A DNA stretch of 64,000 nt from an uncultured Pseudodesulfovibrio sp. Lineage in GTDB: Bacteria > Desulfobacterota > Desulfovibrionia > Desulfovibrionales > Desulfovibrionaceae. The stretch is from assembly GCF_963662885.1 (NCBI RefSeq), contig NZ_OY760059.1, positions 124,001 through 188,000 on the forward strand, given 5' to 3'. Below, in pieces: positions 31,459 through 40,056 of this stretch. Below the pieces are notes generated by a model. That model was not told the DNA's origin, searched no databases, and worked only from the letters and a program-made list of their open reading frames with translations. Made by a program: the position numbers and the translations under genes. Numbering within the stretch: position 1 is the stretch's first letter; each line of letters starts with the position of its first letter.

Positions 31459-32331
31459 TTACAGGCCGATGATCTTCTTCAACTCGGCGATGCGCCGACG
31501 GCTGATGGGCAGCTCGATTCGCGTGCGCCCGGCCGTGCGCAGCATGAAGTTCGAGCCCGGCATGCTCGCTATCTCGGTGACCATGTCCAGGTTCACCAGA
31601 TACTTGCGGTGCACGCGAAAAAAGCGGTGCGGCCCCAGCCGGTCCTCCAAGTTCTTGAGCCGGTAGGAGGAGAGAAATTTCTGATTGGCCGTGTGCACGT
31701 AGGAGTAGTCCTCGAAGGCTTCGACAAAGATGATCTGGTCGTAGGGGATGAGGATGGTCCGCCCGTCCTGGTTCACGGCCAGCTTATCGATCTCGGGCCG
31801 CCGATTGGACGTCTGGTCCCAGGCGGCCTGAAGTGCGGCGAGGAAGGAGTCCTGCTCCTCTTCGGGCAGGGGCAGCTTCACGGTCTGCTCGTCGCCCTCG
31901 CTCGGCTCGTCGTCCGGCTCTTCCGGGTACGGAGCCGGGGGCGGCACCTCGCGAAATCGGGTCTTGAAGGTCTGCAAGCGGTCCATGGTCCGGGCCATGC
32001 GCCCGGGTGCGGGCGGCCAGAGCAGGTAATCCGTGGCCCCCAGCTCGAAGGCGGCGTAGGCCTGGGACTCGGAATCGGAGATGAACACCAGGGCGGGCTT
32101 GTTCTTGCGCCCGGCGAGCATCTGGGCCATCTCGATGCCGCTCGCCCCGCCCGGCAGGTCCACGCCCACGAAGAACACCCCGTAGGGAATGGCCTCAAGC
32201 AGCTCGAAAGCCTCGAGGGCCGAGACCGCCTCGCCCAGAACCTGGACAAAAGGGACCTCTTCCAGCACGTCGCGCAGGGCTGTGCGGACCTCGGGGTCGG
32301 GATGAACGAGCAGGGTTTTCAGCTTGGGCAT
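31459..32331 (-). CDS. LytTR-type regulator with degenerate receiver domain
   Basis: 290 residues: a receiver-like domain (1-125), an acidic proline-rich linker (about 128-165), and a C-terminal LytTR DNA-binding domain (about 190-290) with FVEAFEDYSYVHTANQKFLS and RFFRVHRKYLVNLDMV. The receiver lacks its phosphorylation residues: the acidic pair reads HPDP, the acceptor Asp aligns with Gly in FFVGVDLPGG, and the conserved Lys aligns with Trp in LLWPPAP. It therefore should not be controlled by ordinary phosphotransfer. No kinase gene is adjacent on this strand. It is divergent from the TAXI-type gene. Confidence 0.88.
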   Translation of the reverse strand: MPKLKTLLVHPDPEVRTALRDVLEEVPFVQVLGEAVSALEAFELLEAIPYGVFFVGVDLPGGASGIEMAQMLAGRKNKPALVFISDSESQAYAAFELGATDYLLWPPAPGRMARTMDRLQTFKTRFREVPPPAPYPEEPDDEPSEGDEQTVKLPLPEEEQDSFLAALQAAWDQTSNRRPEIDKLAVNQDGRTILIPYDQIIFVEAFEDYSYVHTANQKFLSSYRLKNLEDRLGPHRFFRVHRKYLVNLDMVTEIASMPGSNFMLRTAGRTRIELPISRRRIAELKKIIGL

Positions 32332-32499
32332 TGCGTATCCGGTCCGGGTTGCGTGGCGGGAAACTCCAATACTCCTCCATCCCTACCCATATTCCGCACA
32401 CTTCGCAAGACGGGCCGAAAAACCGGGCTGGTGACGATGTGTCGAAAATTGCATCTGCCGTCTTGCCCACAACCCGGCTTTTATTTACATTCTGGCATC

Positions 32500-33861
32500 A
32501 TGCAGAATCCCTATATAAAGAAGCTCGTCAAGTTCCTGCGCTCCCACGTGCTCATGTCGTTCATCATATACGGCGCGGCCATCGGCGTGCTCGCCCTGGC
32601 GCTGTGGGTGACCTTCCAGTTCGTCAAGCCCCTGCCCCCGGACAAGGTCGTCATCGTCACCGGCGGCGAGGGCGGCGCGTATTACGCTTTCGCCAAGGAA
32701 TACGAAGCCTTCTTCAAGCAGCACGGCTTTGAGCTCGAGGTTCGCACCTCCAAGGGGTCCATGGACAATCTGTCCATCATCGGCGACCCGGAGTCCGGGG
32801 TACAGGCCGCGTTCATGCAGGGCGGCATCACCTCGCCGGAAGAGCATCCTTACCTGGAAAGCCTGGGCTCCCTGTACTTCGAACCGGTCTGGCTGTTCAC
32901 CTCCAAGCGGCTACGCCTCAAGACCCTGGCAGAACTGAAGGGCCGCAGGGTCGCGGTCGGCAGCGAAGGCAGCGGCACCAGCCATCTGGTCCTGCAATTG
33001 CTCGGTGAGAACGGGATCACCCCGGAGACAGCCACCCTGCTGTCCCAAGGCACGGACCAGGCCATCCCGGAGCTGCTCGACCACAAGATCGACGCCTTGT
33101 TCGTCATCGCCGGGGTCAATTCCCAGGCCGTGCACACCCTGAGCGAGGCCCACAGAAAAGTGGACCTGTATTCCTTCCGCCGGGCCGAGACCTATGTGCG
33201 TACCCACAGATTTCTGGAAAAGCTGACCCTGCCCCAGGGCGGCATCGACCTCATGCGCGACCTGCCCGCCCACGACGTGACCCTGCTCGCTCCCACGGCC
33301 AACCTGGTTGTCCGCGAGGACCTGCACCCGGCGCTCAAATATCTGTTCCTGCTCGCCGCGGCCAAGATCCACGGCAAGGGCGACATGTTCGCGGCCACCA
33401 AACAGTTCCCCAACGACCAGGCCGTGCTCTTCCCCCTGAGCGATGAAGCCAGAAACTTCTACAAGTCCGGGCCTCCGTTCCTCATGCGCTACCTGCCTTT
33501 CCAGGCGGCCATCACCGTGGAGCGACTCAAGATTCTGCTCATCCCGCTGCTGACCCTGCTCTTCCCACTGTTCAAGATCACTCCGCCCGCCTACCGCTGG
33601 CAGATCCGGCGGCGCATCTTCAAATGGTACAAGCAGCTCAAGAAACTGGACATGCACGCCTATGATCTGACCGACCCGAGCGAAGCCCTGGCCATGCTCG
33701 AAGAACTCGAGAAGATGGACCGCCTCGTTCTGGAGACCTCGGTCCCCCTGTCCTACACGGACTACATCTACTCCCTCAGGCTGCACATCCGCATGATCCG
33801 CCAACGTCTGGAGAGAATCGCCGGACAAACCATCCAGGAAATCGGCCACCCGACAGATTAG
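32500..33861 (+). CDS. Membrane-anchored TAXI-family (TRAP-type) solute-binding protein
   Basis: 453 residues. After an N-terminal membrane segment (about 17-40) comes a TAXI-type periplasmic binding domain with VIVTGGEGGAYYAFAKEY near 50, GRRVAVGSEGSGTSHLVLQL near 148, and IDALFVIAG near 198. A second hydrophobic segment near 345-365 is followed by a cytoplasmic-looking helical tail. Ordinary TAXI proteins are free or lipid-anchored and pair with DctM-like permeases; no permease is here, so this may be a sensor-like receptor. The ATG at 32500 fits the membrane segment; the ribosome site is weak. Confidence 0.8.
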   Translation: MQNPYIKKLVKFLRSHVLMSFIIYGAAIGVLALALWVTFQFVKPLPPDKVVIVTGGEGGAYYAFAKEYEAFFKQHGFELEVRTSKGSMDNLSIIGDPESGVQAAFMQGGITSPEEHPYLESLGSLYFEPVWLFTSKRLRLKTLAELKGRRVAVGSEGSGTSHLVLQLLGENGITPETATLLSQGTDQAIPELLDHKIDALFVIAGVNSQAVHTLSEAHRKVDLYSFRRAETYVRTHRFLEKLTLPQGGIDLMRDLPAHDVTLLAPTANLVVREDLHPALKYLFLLAAAKIHGKGDMFAATKQFPNDQAVLFPLSDEARNFYKSGPPFLMRYLPFQAAITVERLKILLIPLLTLLFPLFKITPPAYRWQIRRRIFKWYKQLKKLDMHAYDLTDPSEALAMLEELEKMDRLVLETSVPLSYTDYIYSLRLHIRMIRQRLERIAGQTIQEIGHPTD

Positions 33862-33967
33862 GGGAAGGAGGACGACTCCGGGCTGATGACGGATGGCGAC
33901 CAAATGCCTCTTACGGACGAGACGACGGCGATAGTCTGAGAGGACGGAGAGCCTGAGGCACCCTGCC

Positions 33968-36283
33968 CTAGCCCTTGCCGGCCACGGGGAGGGTGAAGAA
34001 GAAGCTGCTCCCGTAGCCCACGGTGGATTCGACCCGGATTTGCCCGCCCTGCAGGACGACGAGTTCGCGACACAGGGCCAGGCCCAGGCCCAACCCTATG
34101 GGTTTGTTCACATCGATATCGCCGCCCTGGGTGAATTTGTCGAAAATGCCGTCCAGAGATTTCTGGGGGATTCCCGGGCCGGTATCCTGGACCATGAATT
34201 CCACGAACTCTCCCTTGAGAGTAGCGGATACGGTGACCGTTCCACCTGAGGTAAACTTGAGTCCGTTGTCGACCAGACGCGCCAGAACCTCTACCGCGAA
34301 TTTTTCATCGGCCAGGATTTCCGGCAGCCTCTGCTCCACGGATGCGATCAGCCCCACGCCCTTGGTCCGCGCAACGGCGGCCTTGCTTTCCACCACCAGG
34401 GTCAGAATCACCACGGGATCAAACCGGCTCGGTGAAACGACCAATTCCCCGGACTGCGCCTGTGAAAGAATCAGAACGTCATCAATGAGACTCTGAAGCC
34501 GCTTTCCTTCGTCCTCCACGATGCGCATGTTCTCAATGGCTCTCTTCGCCTCCCGTTTCGCATCGAGACGCGATTCATCCAACGCGGGTACGATGACGGA
34601 GCCGAGTTGTTTGCCTACCCGCTTCGTGAATCCCTGGATGGAGGTCAGCGGCGTACGCAGCTCGTGAGAGACCAGGGACAGGAAGTTGGACTTGAGCCGA
34701 CTTGCCGCCTCGGCCTCCTCCTTGGCCCGGGTTATCGCTTCCAGAGCTTCGAATTGGGCGGATACGTCCTTGATGAAGCCGTCCGTATACAAAATCCTGC
34801 CGCTCTCATCCTGCACGGCCCGAGCCGAGATTTCCCCCATGAACTCGCTTTGGTCGCGGCGCTTGAAACGGAGCACCAGCCCCACGATCTGTCCATGGGT
34901 CGTCAAGGCTCTGAGTACTTCGGCCCGTCCACCGGGATCGACATACAACTGTTCCGCGGGGTTGGTCACCTCGGTCAGAATCTGCTCCACATCCTCATAC
35001 CCGAAGATGTGGGCCATGGCCGGGTTGGCCTCAATGAGCCCCTCGTCGATATGAAAGCGGAACATGCCCTCCACGGCGTTTTCAAAGATGATACGGTATT
35101 TTTCCTCGGAGTCCGCCAGCTGCTTTTGCGATACCTCCAGGCTGTCCATGAAGTTGTTGTAGAACCGGGCCAGACGCCGAAGCTCGCGACTGCCCGACTC
35201 GACCATGCGAAGCGACAAATCCCCATCGGCGCTCTGTTCCAGAATGTTCATGAACGACGTCAGAGGCTTTGTCATGAAATTGCCGAACCACCACGTCAGG
35301 ACAACCAGGATGACCAGGATGGTCACGGTCGCCCCTCCCATGCCGTACAGCAGGACGCGCAAAGGCCGCCGAAATTCGTCCATGTAGCCGGACGAAAAAA
35401 TGATCCAGCCGAGTTCCGGAATTTCACTGAAGATGGCCACCTTGTCCCGGGGGCTCGTTTCACCCGGGTCCTGCAATTTGTAATACAGGACCCCGTTGCG
35501 CCGCTTCAGAACATCCTGAAAATATTTCTTGTCGATAAACCCTCTGATCGCGCCGGGTTTCAGGTTCTCGAATTTAGGATGAATGATGATCTTGCCGCTT
35601 TTGTCTATGACGTAGGCATAGCCTGAATCGCCGAAGGTATGTTCCCGTATGCCTTGGCGAAGCTCCTTCAAGGGCACGAGTTCCAGAAATTCATCACGGT
35701 AGCTCGATGCGGCGATAATCCAGTCCCATGGCTCGAAATAGGCCAGGTACGAAGCCTTGGCCCGGGGAGCCGGTTCTCCCGGGTTCGCCCAATCATATTC
35801 GAAATAGCCTGTCTTTGCATGCGACAGTCTTTCGCTCAGGGCAAGATGCGACAAATCCATGCCCTGAAGCTGCTTGTCGGGATGAATCAGGGCCGTGCTG
35901 TCGCTGTTCATACAAAATATGTAGCCGGTGCTGCCGATGGTCTGGCTCAACAGCACTTCCGCTGCCCGGGCCTTGGCTTCGTCCTCGGTCAACACCCCCT
36001 GTTTGGACAGAAGGTAGAAATGGGACACGATCTCGACGTTCTTTTCCGCCACGGCGCGAAGGTGGTTGCGGATGGCCGTCGAAACCGTGGTCTGGACCAG
36101 ATTGCGGATTGCCTCGTTGCCCTCGTTGAGCCGGATCTGAAAATCCACCTCAACACTGGCGCGGAATATAGAATAGAGGATACCATTGGTTATACCGGTG
36201 GCAAGGAGCGCGATCAGGGCCGTCCCAAGGAACAACCGTGTCTTGAAGGAAGTGTTTTGGAGATATTTATTAAGTTGAACCAT
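33968..36283 (-). CDS. Cache-HAMP-PAS hybrid sensor histidine kinase
   Basis: 771 residues: membrane segment (about 15-37), periplasmic double Cache-like region (about 40-305; GYIFCMNSD and GYAYVIDKSGK), second membrane segment (about 312-335), HAMP (about 337-388), PAS (about 398-520), HisKA with SHELRTPLT near 548, and HATPase_c with DTGPGIP, FDKFTQGG and GLGLGLALC. The N box reads RLVDNGLKFT, with Arg in place of the first Asn. It is membrane-bound and likely senses a small periplasmic ligand. No receiver is fused and no response regulator is adjacent. It converges with the TAXI-type gene. Confidence 0.92.
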   Translation of the reverse strand: MVQLNKYLQNTSFKTRLFLGTALIALLATGITNGILYSIFRASVEVDFQIRLNEGNEAIRNLVQTTVSTAIRNHLRAVAEKNVEIVSHFYLLSKQGVLTEDEAKARAAEVLLSQTIGSTGYIFCMNSDSTALIHPDKQLQGMDLSHLALSERLSHAKTGYFEYDWANPGEPAPRAKASYLAYFEPWDWIIAASSYRDEFLELVPLKELRQGIREHTFGDSGYAYVIDKSGKIIIHPKFENLKPGAIRGFIDKKYFQDVLKRRNGVLYYKLQDPGETSPRDKVAIFSEIPELGWIIFSSGYMDEFRRPLRVLLYGMGGATVTILVILVVLTWWFGNFMTKPLTSFMNILEQSADGDLSLRMVESGSRELRRLARFYNNFMDSLEVSQKQLADSEEKYRIIFENAVEGMFRFHIDEGLIEANPAMAHIFGYEDVEQILTEVTNPAEQLYVDPGGRAEVLRALTTHGQIVGLVLRFKRRDQSEFMGEISARAVQDESGRILYTDGFIKDVSAQFEALEAITRAKEEAEAASRLKSNFLSLVSHELRTPLTSIQGFTKRVGKQLGSVIVPALDESRLDAKREAKRAIENMRIVEDEGKRLQSLIDDVLILSQAQSGELVVSPSRFDPVVILTLVVESKAAVARTKGVGLIASVEQRLPEILADEKFAVEVLARLVDNGLKFTSGGTVTVSATLKGEFVEFMVQDTGPGIPQKSLDGIFDKFTQGGDIDVNKPIGLGLGLALCRELVVLQGGQIRVESTVGYGSSFFFTLPVAGKG

Positions 36284-36814
36284 TATCTTACGCCCACAGT
36301 CAAAGAATATCTCATGCCAGCCAAAGGAACGCTCCGGGAGTCATCGCCCGGCCTTTGCTCATAAAATATAGGTGTAGGGAATGTCTTGGCCCATGATAAA
36401 TTGGTAATTATAATCAAATACCACAATCTCCCCGAACACGGACCGACACCCACGAGAAAAGCCCCCGCACAAAGTACGGGGGCTTTTCTCGTGGGGAGCC
36501 TGAGGGGGTTGCATCATGAGGCCAACCCAGTACGCGTGTCGTGGCGGTTACTTGCTCCCCTTCCGTCTATCCTTCATTTTTACAATTCGCACGAAAAACA
36601 AGGACGCAATAAGGAAATCATCAACCTGCTGCAGGCGTTTGCGCTTCACGGAATAGGCAGGGTCAAGACCAACCCGACCTCTGTTCTGTATCTTTAATGG
36701 ATTAAAGACACTTATTCATGAACATAATACAATACAACTATGACGATGCCATCGAAATGGGCATGAAGCTGAACCTGACGTACGCCTTCTGAGTCTCCCT
36801 TCGAGGTCAATAGC
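36284..36814. other. 531-bp intergenic interval, AT-richer
   Basis: Holds the strong terminator at 36449-36495 and probably the kinase promoter (36284-36440). Between 36500 and 36814 there is only a 24-codon ATG frame (36718-36792) and short random frames. I see no convincing gene; a decayed gene cannot be excluded. Confidence 0.55.
36449..36495. terminator. Strong bidirectional intrinsic terminator
   Basis: Perfect 19-base arms (36449-36467 and 36477-36495) including AAAAGCCCCC/GGGGGCTTTT with a 9-base loop. Similar in core to the terminator at 28281-28314. Confidence 0.85.
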
Positions 36815-38254
36815 CTATGGCCTGGAGCCGCCCGGCCCACCTTCCGGCACGCAGACCCTGCCTTCGGGCATGTCCCGGCAAAGGCCCTTGAGGGTGCCGT
36901 GGGGTGTCTGCACGGTGCAGTTGTCGCCCGGCCCATGGGACTCGCAGGCGGCAAAGGCTTCCGGCGGTGGCCCCCTGTGGCCGGACGGACCGCTCATTGG
37001 CCCGGATATGTTCTGGTCACGCCGGCCCGGACGGCCGCCGGTCCAGACCGGGATGGGTGTATTGGATGGTTCGTAGTAGGCCACACCGCCGCCGGTCACG
37101 CAACGGACGTAATTGAGGATGCGAATGTCATCCCCCTGGGGGCCGTGGCCCTGCGGAAAGCGACCAGGATCACCGGACTTTGGATCGCTGCGTTGAGCGC
37201 CCGCTCCATGCACGTCCATAAAGGTTTTTGACCGGTTTGAGCGAGGAGGTGCAAACCAGCCCATGGCCCGGCCGAATGCCACATACACGGCATGGTCAGG
37301 CCGGGGACCGTCCAGATGCGTGGTCGAGGTCCAGAAATAGGATTCGTCGTCGGATACGGAGAACACCGGGTCGATGGCCGCAGTACCCGTGGCCGTGGGG
37401 GAACGGGAGTAATCCACTATGGATTGGAGTTCCTTGGCCGAAGGCAGCCGCCAATCACTCCGGCCACCCTGGTCCAGGTCCCCACAATAGGCCAGGGCCT
37501 GTTTCCAATTGCGGGTCACGCCGTCATCAGCCTGTTGCCAGACCAGTCCCGTTGCCCGGTCCTCGACCACCGGGCCGTTAGCGACGAAGTCGTTCAGGCC
37601 ATATTTCGGGTTACCGCGCACATACCGCATGTACTTGCTTTTGGACCGGCCGGGCGGGTCCTGCATGGGATAACCCTTGATCCGGCCGTCCGCGAAATTG
37701 ACCCCGAAGACGGTCCGGCTGCCGCCCATGGTCGTCCCCTTGTAGACCGTGGACGACCAGTCCTGGCAGTCGATGATCCGTCGGCCCGACGCGGTGTCGC
37801 CCCACTTGAAGCCGAAATAACGGGTATCTACATACGGAACGGAAGTGCGCTCGTCTGACTGGACCCAGCCGTTGAAGTCGATCAGGGAGTACAGCTCCTT
37901 GACGGTCGGCGCGCGCCAGTCCGCATAGCCACCCACCCGACAGGCTTCGGCACCGGCCATACCCTCCTGCCAGGACACCGGTTCACCGCGTTCCCTGACC
38001 CACATAAGCCCGCTGACCAGGTCGGACACCGTGCCGTCCCCGTTGTCCCGATAATGCGGCGCATTGCCCTTGTACTGGGCATCCTGGCCGTCGAAAGCCT
38101 CGCCCGGCTTGGGACATTTGATCTGCCGTGTGTCGTCGAAACACCCCTCCTGCCCGGTATCCACGATGGGATACGCCCCGGCCAGAGCCGTGCCGGAAAA
38201 CAGCAGCACCCCGAACAGCCCCAGGAGCAGGCGATGGAACAAACGCTTTTTCAT
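36815..38254 (-). CDS. Secreted protein with two DUF1566 (Lcl C-terminal) domains
   Basis: 479 residues with a signal peptide (core 8-24, ending TALA). Two DUF1566 modules follow: DLVSGLMWVRERGEPVSWQE near 79 with GGYADWRAPTVKELYSLIDF, and DRATGLVWQQADDGVTRNWK near 235 with GGRSDWRLPSAKELQSIVDY. Both keep the W-R-x-P-x-x-K-E-L core. The last ~90 residues are Gly/Pro-rich with four cysteines. DUF1566 is found in bacterial surface proteins, and its role is largely unknown. ATG 38254 has GGGAGGG five bases upstream. Confidence 0.85.
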   Translation of the reverse strand: MKKRLFHRLLLGLFGVLLFSGTALAGAYPIVDTGQEGCFDDTRQIKCPKPGEAFDGQDAQYKGNAPHYRDNGDGTVSDLVSGLMWVRERGEPVSWQEGMAGAEACRVGGYADWRAPTVKELYSLIDFNGWVQSDERTSVPYVDTRYFGFKWGDTASGRRIIDCQDWSSTVYKGTTMGGSRTVFGVNFADGRIKGYPMQDPPGRSKSKYMRYVRGNPKYGLNDFVANGPVVEDRATGLVWQQADDGVTRNWKQALAYCGDLDQGGRSDWRLPSAKELQSIVDYSRSPTATGTAAIDPVFSVSDDESYFWTSTTHLDGPRPDHAVYVAFGRAMGWFAPPRSNRSKTFMDVHGAGAQRSDPKSGDPGRFPQGHGPQGDDIRILNYVRCVTGGGVAYYEPSNTPIPVWTGGRPGRRDQNISGPMSGPSGHRGPPPEAFAACESHGPGDNCTVQTPHGTLKGLCRDMPEGRVCVPEGGPGGSRP

Positions 38255-38308
38255 GGAACCCTCCCCAGAGATAATCGCGACTTTTGTCGACAAGGGTTAC
38301 ACAAGAAC

Positions 38309-38377
38309 GCCTCCGGCGGCCAGGGGGGAACCCTTTGAAAAGGGTTCCCCCCTGGACCCCCCTCCCAAACTTTTTGT
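38309..38377 (+). repeat. Dispersed intergenic hairpin repeat, copy 2
   Basis: GCCTCCGGCGGCC is followed by a stem CAGGGGGGAACCCTT / AAGGGTTCCCCCCTG around 4 bases, then GGACCCCCCTCCCAAACTTT. This is the same layout as copy 1 with compensating stem changes. Confidence 0.75.
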
Positions 38378-38493
38378 ATGCGCATCCGCGCGTACGGTGA
38401 GGCAAGGGGATGGAGTGCTTTGCCACCCCGCAGGGTGCATTGTCGTCAACATAACAGTAGCCTTCCCTCTCCCTTCACCCCCCCGAAGCGACC

Positions 38494-38585
38494 AAAAAAG
38501 TTTAGGAAAAGGAGGGGATGGGGGAAGGGGAGGAAAGAACCCTTTTCAAAGGGTTTTTCCTCCCCTTCCCCCGGCCGCCGGAGGC
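38494..38585 (-). repeat. Dispersed intergenic hairpin repeat, copy 3 (inverted)
   Basis: On the minus strand it reads GCCTCCGGCGGCC, a longer stem built from GGGGGAAGGGGAGG and its complement around CCCTTTGAAAAGGG, then a C-rich stretch and AAACTTTTTT. It faces copy 2 from 117 bases away. Confidence 0.65.
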
Positions 38586-38621
38586 AAAAAAAAAGCCCCG
38601 CGCGGTGCGCGGGGCTTTTTT
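38586..38621. terminator. Intrinsic terminator downstream of nfnB
   Basis: GCCCCGCGC / GCGCGGGGC stem (38595-38603 with 38607-38615), 3-base loop, flanked by A9 and T6 runs. It ends the nfnAB transcript and could act in both directions. Confidence 0.88.
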
Positions 38622-38640
38622 ACATACAAGAGGATCAGGG

Positions 38641-40056
38641 CTACAGGAGCCTGTCGGCGATTTCCTTGGCGGCCCGTCGGCCCGCGCCCATGGCGGAGAT
38701 GACGGTGGCCGCGCCGGTGACGATGTCGCCGCCCGCGAAGACGTTGGGCATGGAAGTCTCGCCGGTTTCGGGGTCGGCCTCCACATACCCCCACTTGTTC
38801 AACTCGAGTTCCGGGGTGGCTTCGAGCAGGATGGGGTTGGGCCGCGTGCCTACGGCAATGACAGCCATGTCGCAGGGAATCTGCTCGGTCTCGCCCTCAA
38901 TGCAGACCGGGGCGCAACGACCGGACTCGTCGGGATCGCCGAGTGCCATCTTCTGGACAGTCAGTCCATTCAGGCGGCCCTTGTCGTCGCCGTGAAAGGA
39001 CATCGGGCCGCACAGGCAGCGGATCTTCACGCCCTCTTCCACGGCATGCTCGATCTCCTCGCGGCGGGCGGGCATTTCGTCCTCGCTCCGGCGGTAGACG
39101 ATGGAAACCTCGTCCGCGCCCATGCGCAGCGCGGTGCGAGCGGCGTCCATGGCCACGTTGCCCGCGCCCAGGACGACGACGTTCCGGGCCTTGTAGGCCG
39201 GGGTGTCGTAATTGGGGAATTCATAGGCCCGGCCAAGGTTGACGCGGGTCAGGTACTCGTTGGCCGAGAACACGCCCACCAGATTCTCGCCCGGCACGTT
39301 CAGGAAGCGCGGCAGTCCGGCGCCCACGCCGATGAACACGGCGTTGTAGTCCTGATCGAACAGGTCCTGGATGGTGACGGTCTTGCCGCCCACCCAGTTG
39401 GTGTGGAACGTCACGCCGAGCTTGCGCAGACCGTCCAGTTCGCTGGCGACAACGGACTTGGGCAGACGGAACTCGGGGATGCCGTAGACAAGCACGCCGC
39501 CGGGCTCGTGCAGAGCCTCGAAGACGTCGACCTTGATGCCGCGTCCGGCCAGGTAGCCGGCCACGGTCAGGGAAGACGGACCGGCCCCGATACAGGCGAC
39601 CTTGAGGTCGTCCCGCTCGAGCGCACAGGCGGACAGGTCGGTGACTTCCTCGCAGACGGAGCGGGCGGCATAGGTATCGGCCACGTAGCGTTCCAGTCGA
39701 CCGATAGCCACGGGCTCATGCTTCTTACCGAGGATGCAGCTGCCCTCACACTGGGTTTCCTGAGGACAGACCCGGCCGCAGACCGCGGGCAGGGAGTTGG
39801 TTCTGCGGATGGCATTGAAGGCCCCTTCCAGGTCCTCGTCCACCAGGCAGGCGATGAACCAGCGGATGTCGATATTCACGGGACAGCCGTTCTGGCAGGT
39901 GGGCTTTTTACACTGCAGGCACCGCTTGGCCTCGATCAGGGCCTCCTCACGGGAGTATCCCAGGGCCACCTCTTCAAAATTCCCGGCACGGACCTGAGGG
40001 TCCTGCAGCGGCATGGGGGTGCGGGCGCTGATTTTCTTTTTCTTAGTCTCCGCCAT
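38641..40056 (-). CDS. nfnB: NADH-dependent ferredoxin:NADP+ oxidoreductase, large subunit (NfnB; GltD-like)
   Basis: 471-residue flavoprotein of the glutamate synthase small-subunit family. The N-terminal cluster domain has CLQCKKPTCQNGC near residue 46 and CGRVCPQETQCEGSC near 92. FAD binding is at CIGAGPSSLTVAGYLAGRG near 158, and the NADPH site at VVLGAGNVAMDAARTALRMG near 293. Paired with the ferredoxin-NADP reductase-like gene that overlaps it by 14 bases, it fits NfnAB, which couples NADH and ferredoxin to NADP+ by electron bifurcation. A plain glutamate synthase beta subunit is less likely since no gltB is nearby. Cytoplasmic. Confidence 0.88.
   Translation of the reverse strand: MAETKKKKISARTPMPLQDPQVRAGNFEEVALGYSREEALIEAKRCLQCKKPTCQNGCPVNIDIRWFIACLVDEDLEGAFNAIRRTNSLPAVCGRVCPQETQCEGSCILGKKHEPVAIGRLERYVADTYAARSVCEEVTDLSACALERDDLKVACIGAGPSSLTVAGYLAGRGIKVDVFEALHEPGGVLVYGIPEFRLPKSVVASELDGLRKLGVTFHTNWVGGKTVTIQDLFDQDYNAVFIGVGAGLPRFLNVPGENLVGVFSANEYLTRVNLGRAYEFPNYDTPAYKARNVVVLGAGNVAMDAARTALRMGADEVSIVYRRSEDEMPARREEIEHAVEEGVKIRCLCGPMSFHGDDKGRLNGLTVQKMALGDPDESGRCAPVCIEGETEQIPCDMAVIAVGTRPNPILLEATPELELNKWGYVEADPETGETSMPNVFAGGDIVTGAATVISAMGAGRRAAKEIADRLL

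Larger units (their letters stand above)
38255..38640. other. 386-bp intergenic interval with facing repeat copies
   Basis: Contains dispersed repeat copies 2 and 3 in opposite orientation and a terminator for the nfnB transcript. No gene is seen. Confidence 0.65.

Noticed and set aside
31609..32499. Upstream extension of the TAXI-type protein frame
   Set aside because: The extension lies antisense to the LytTR gene and has no domain; the protein begins with a normal membrane segment at 32500.
36718..36792. 24-codon frame in an AT-rich gap
   Set aside because: Too short, without ribosome site or recognisable motif; could be a remnant of a gene but cannot be supported.
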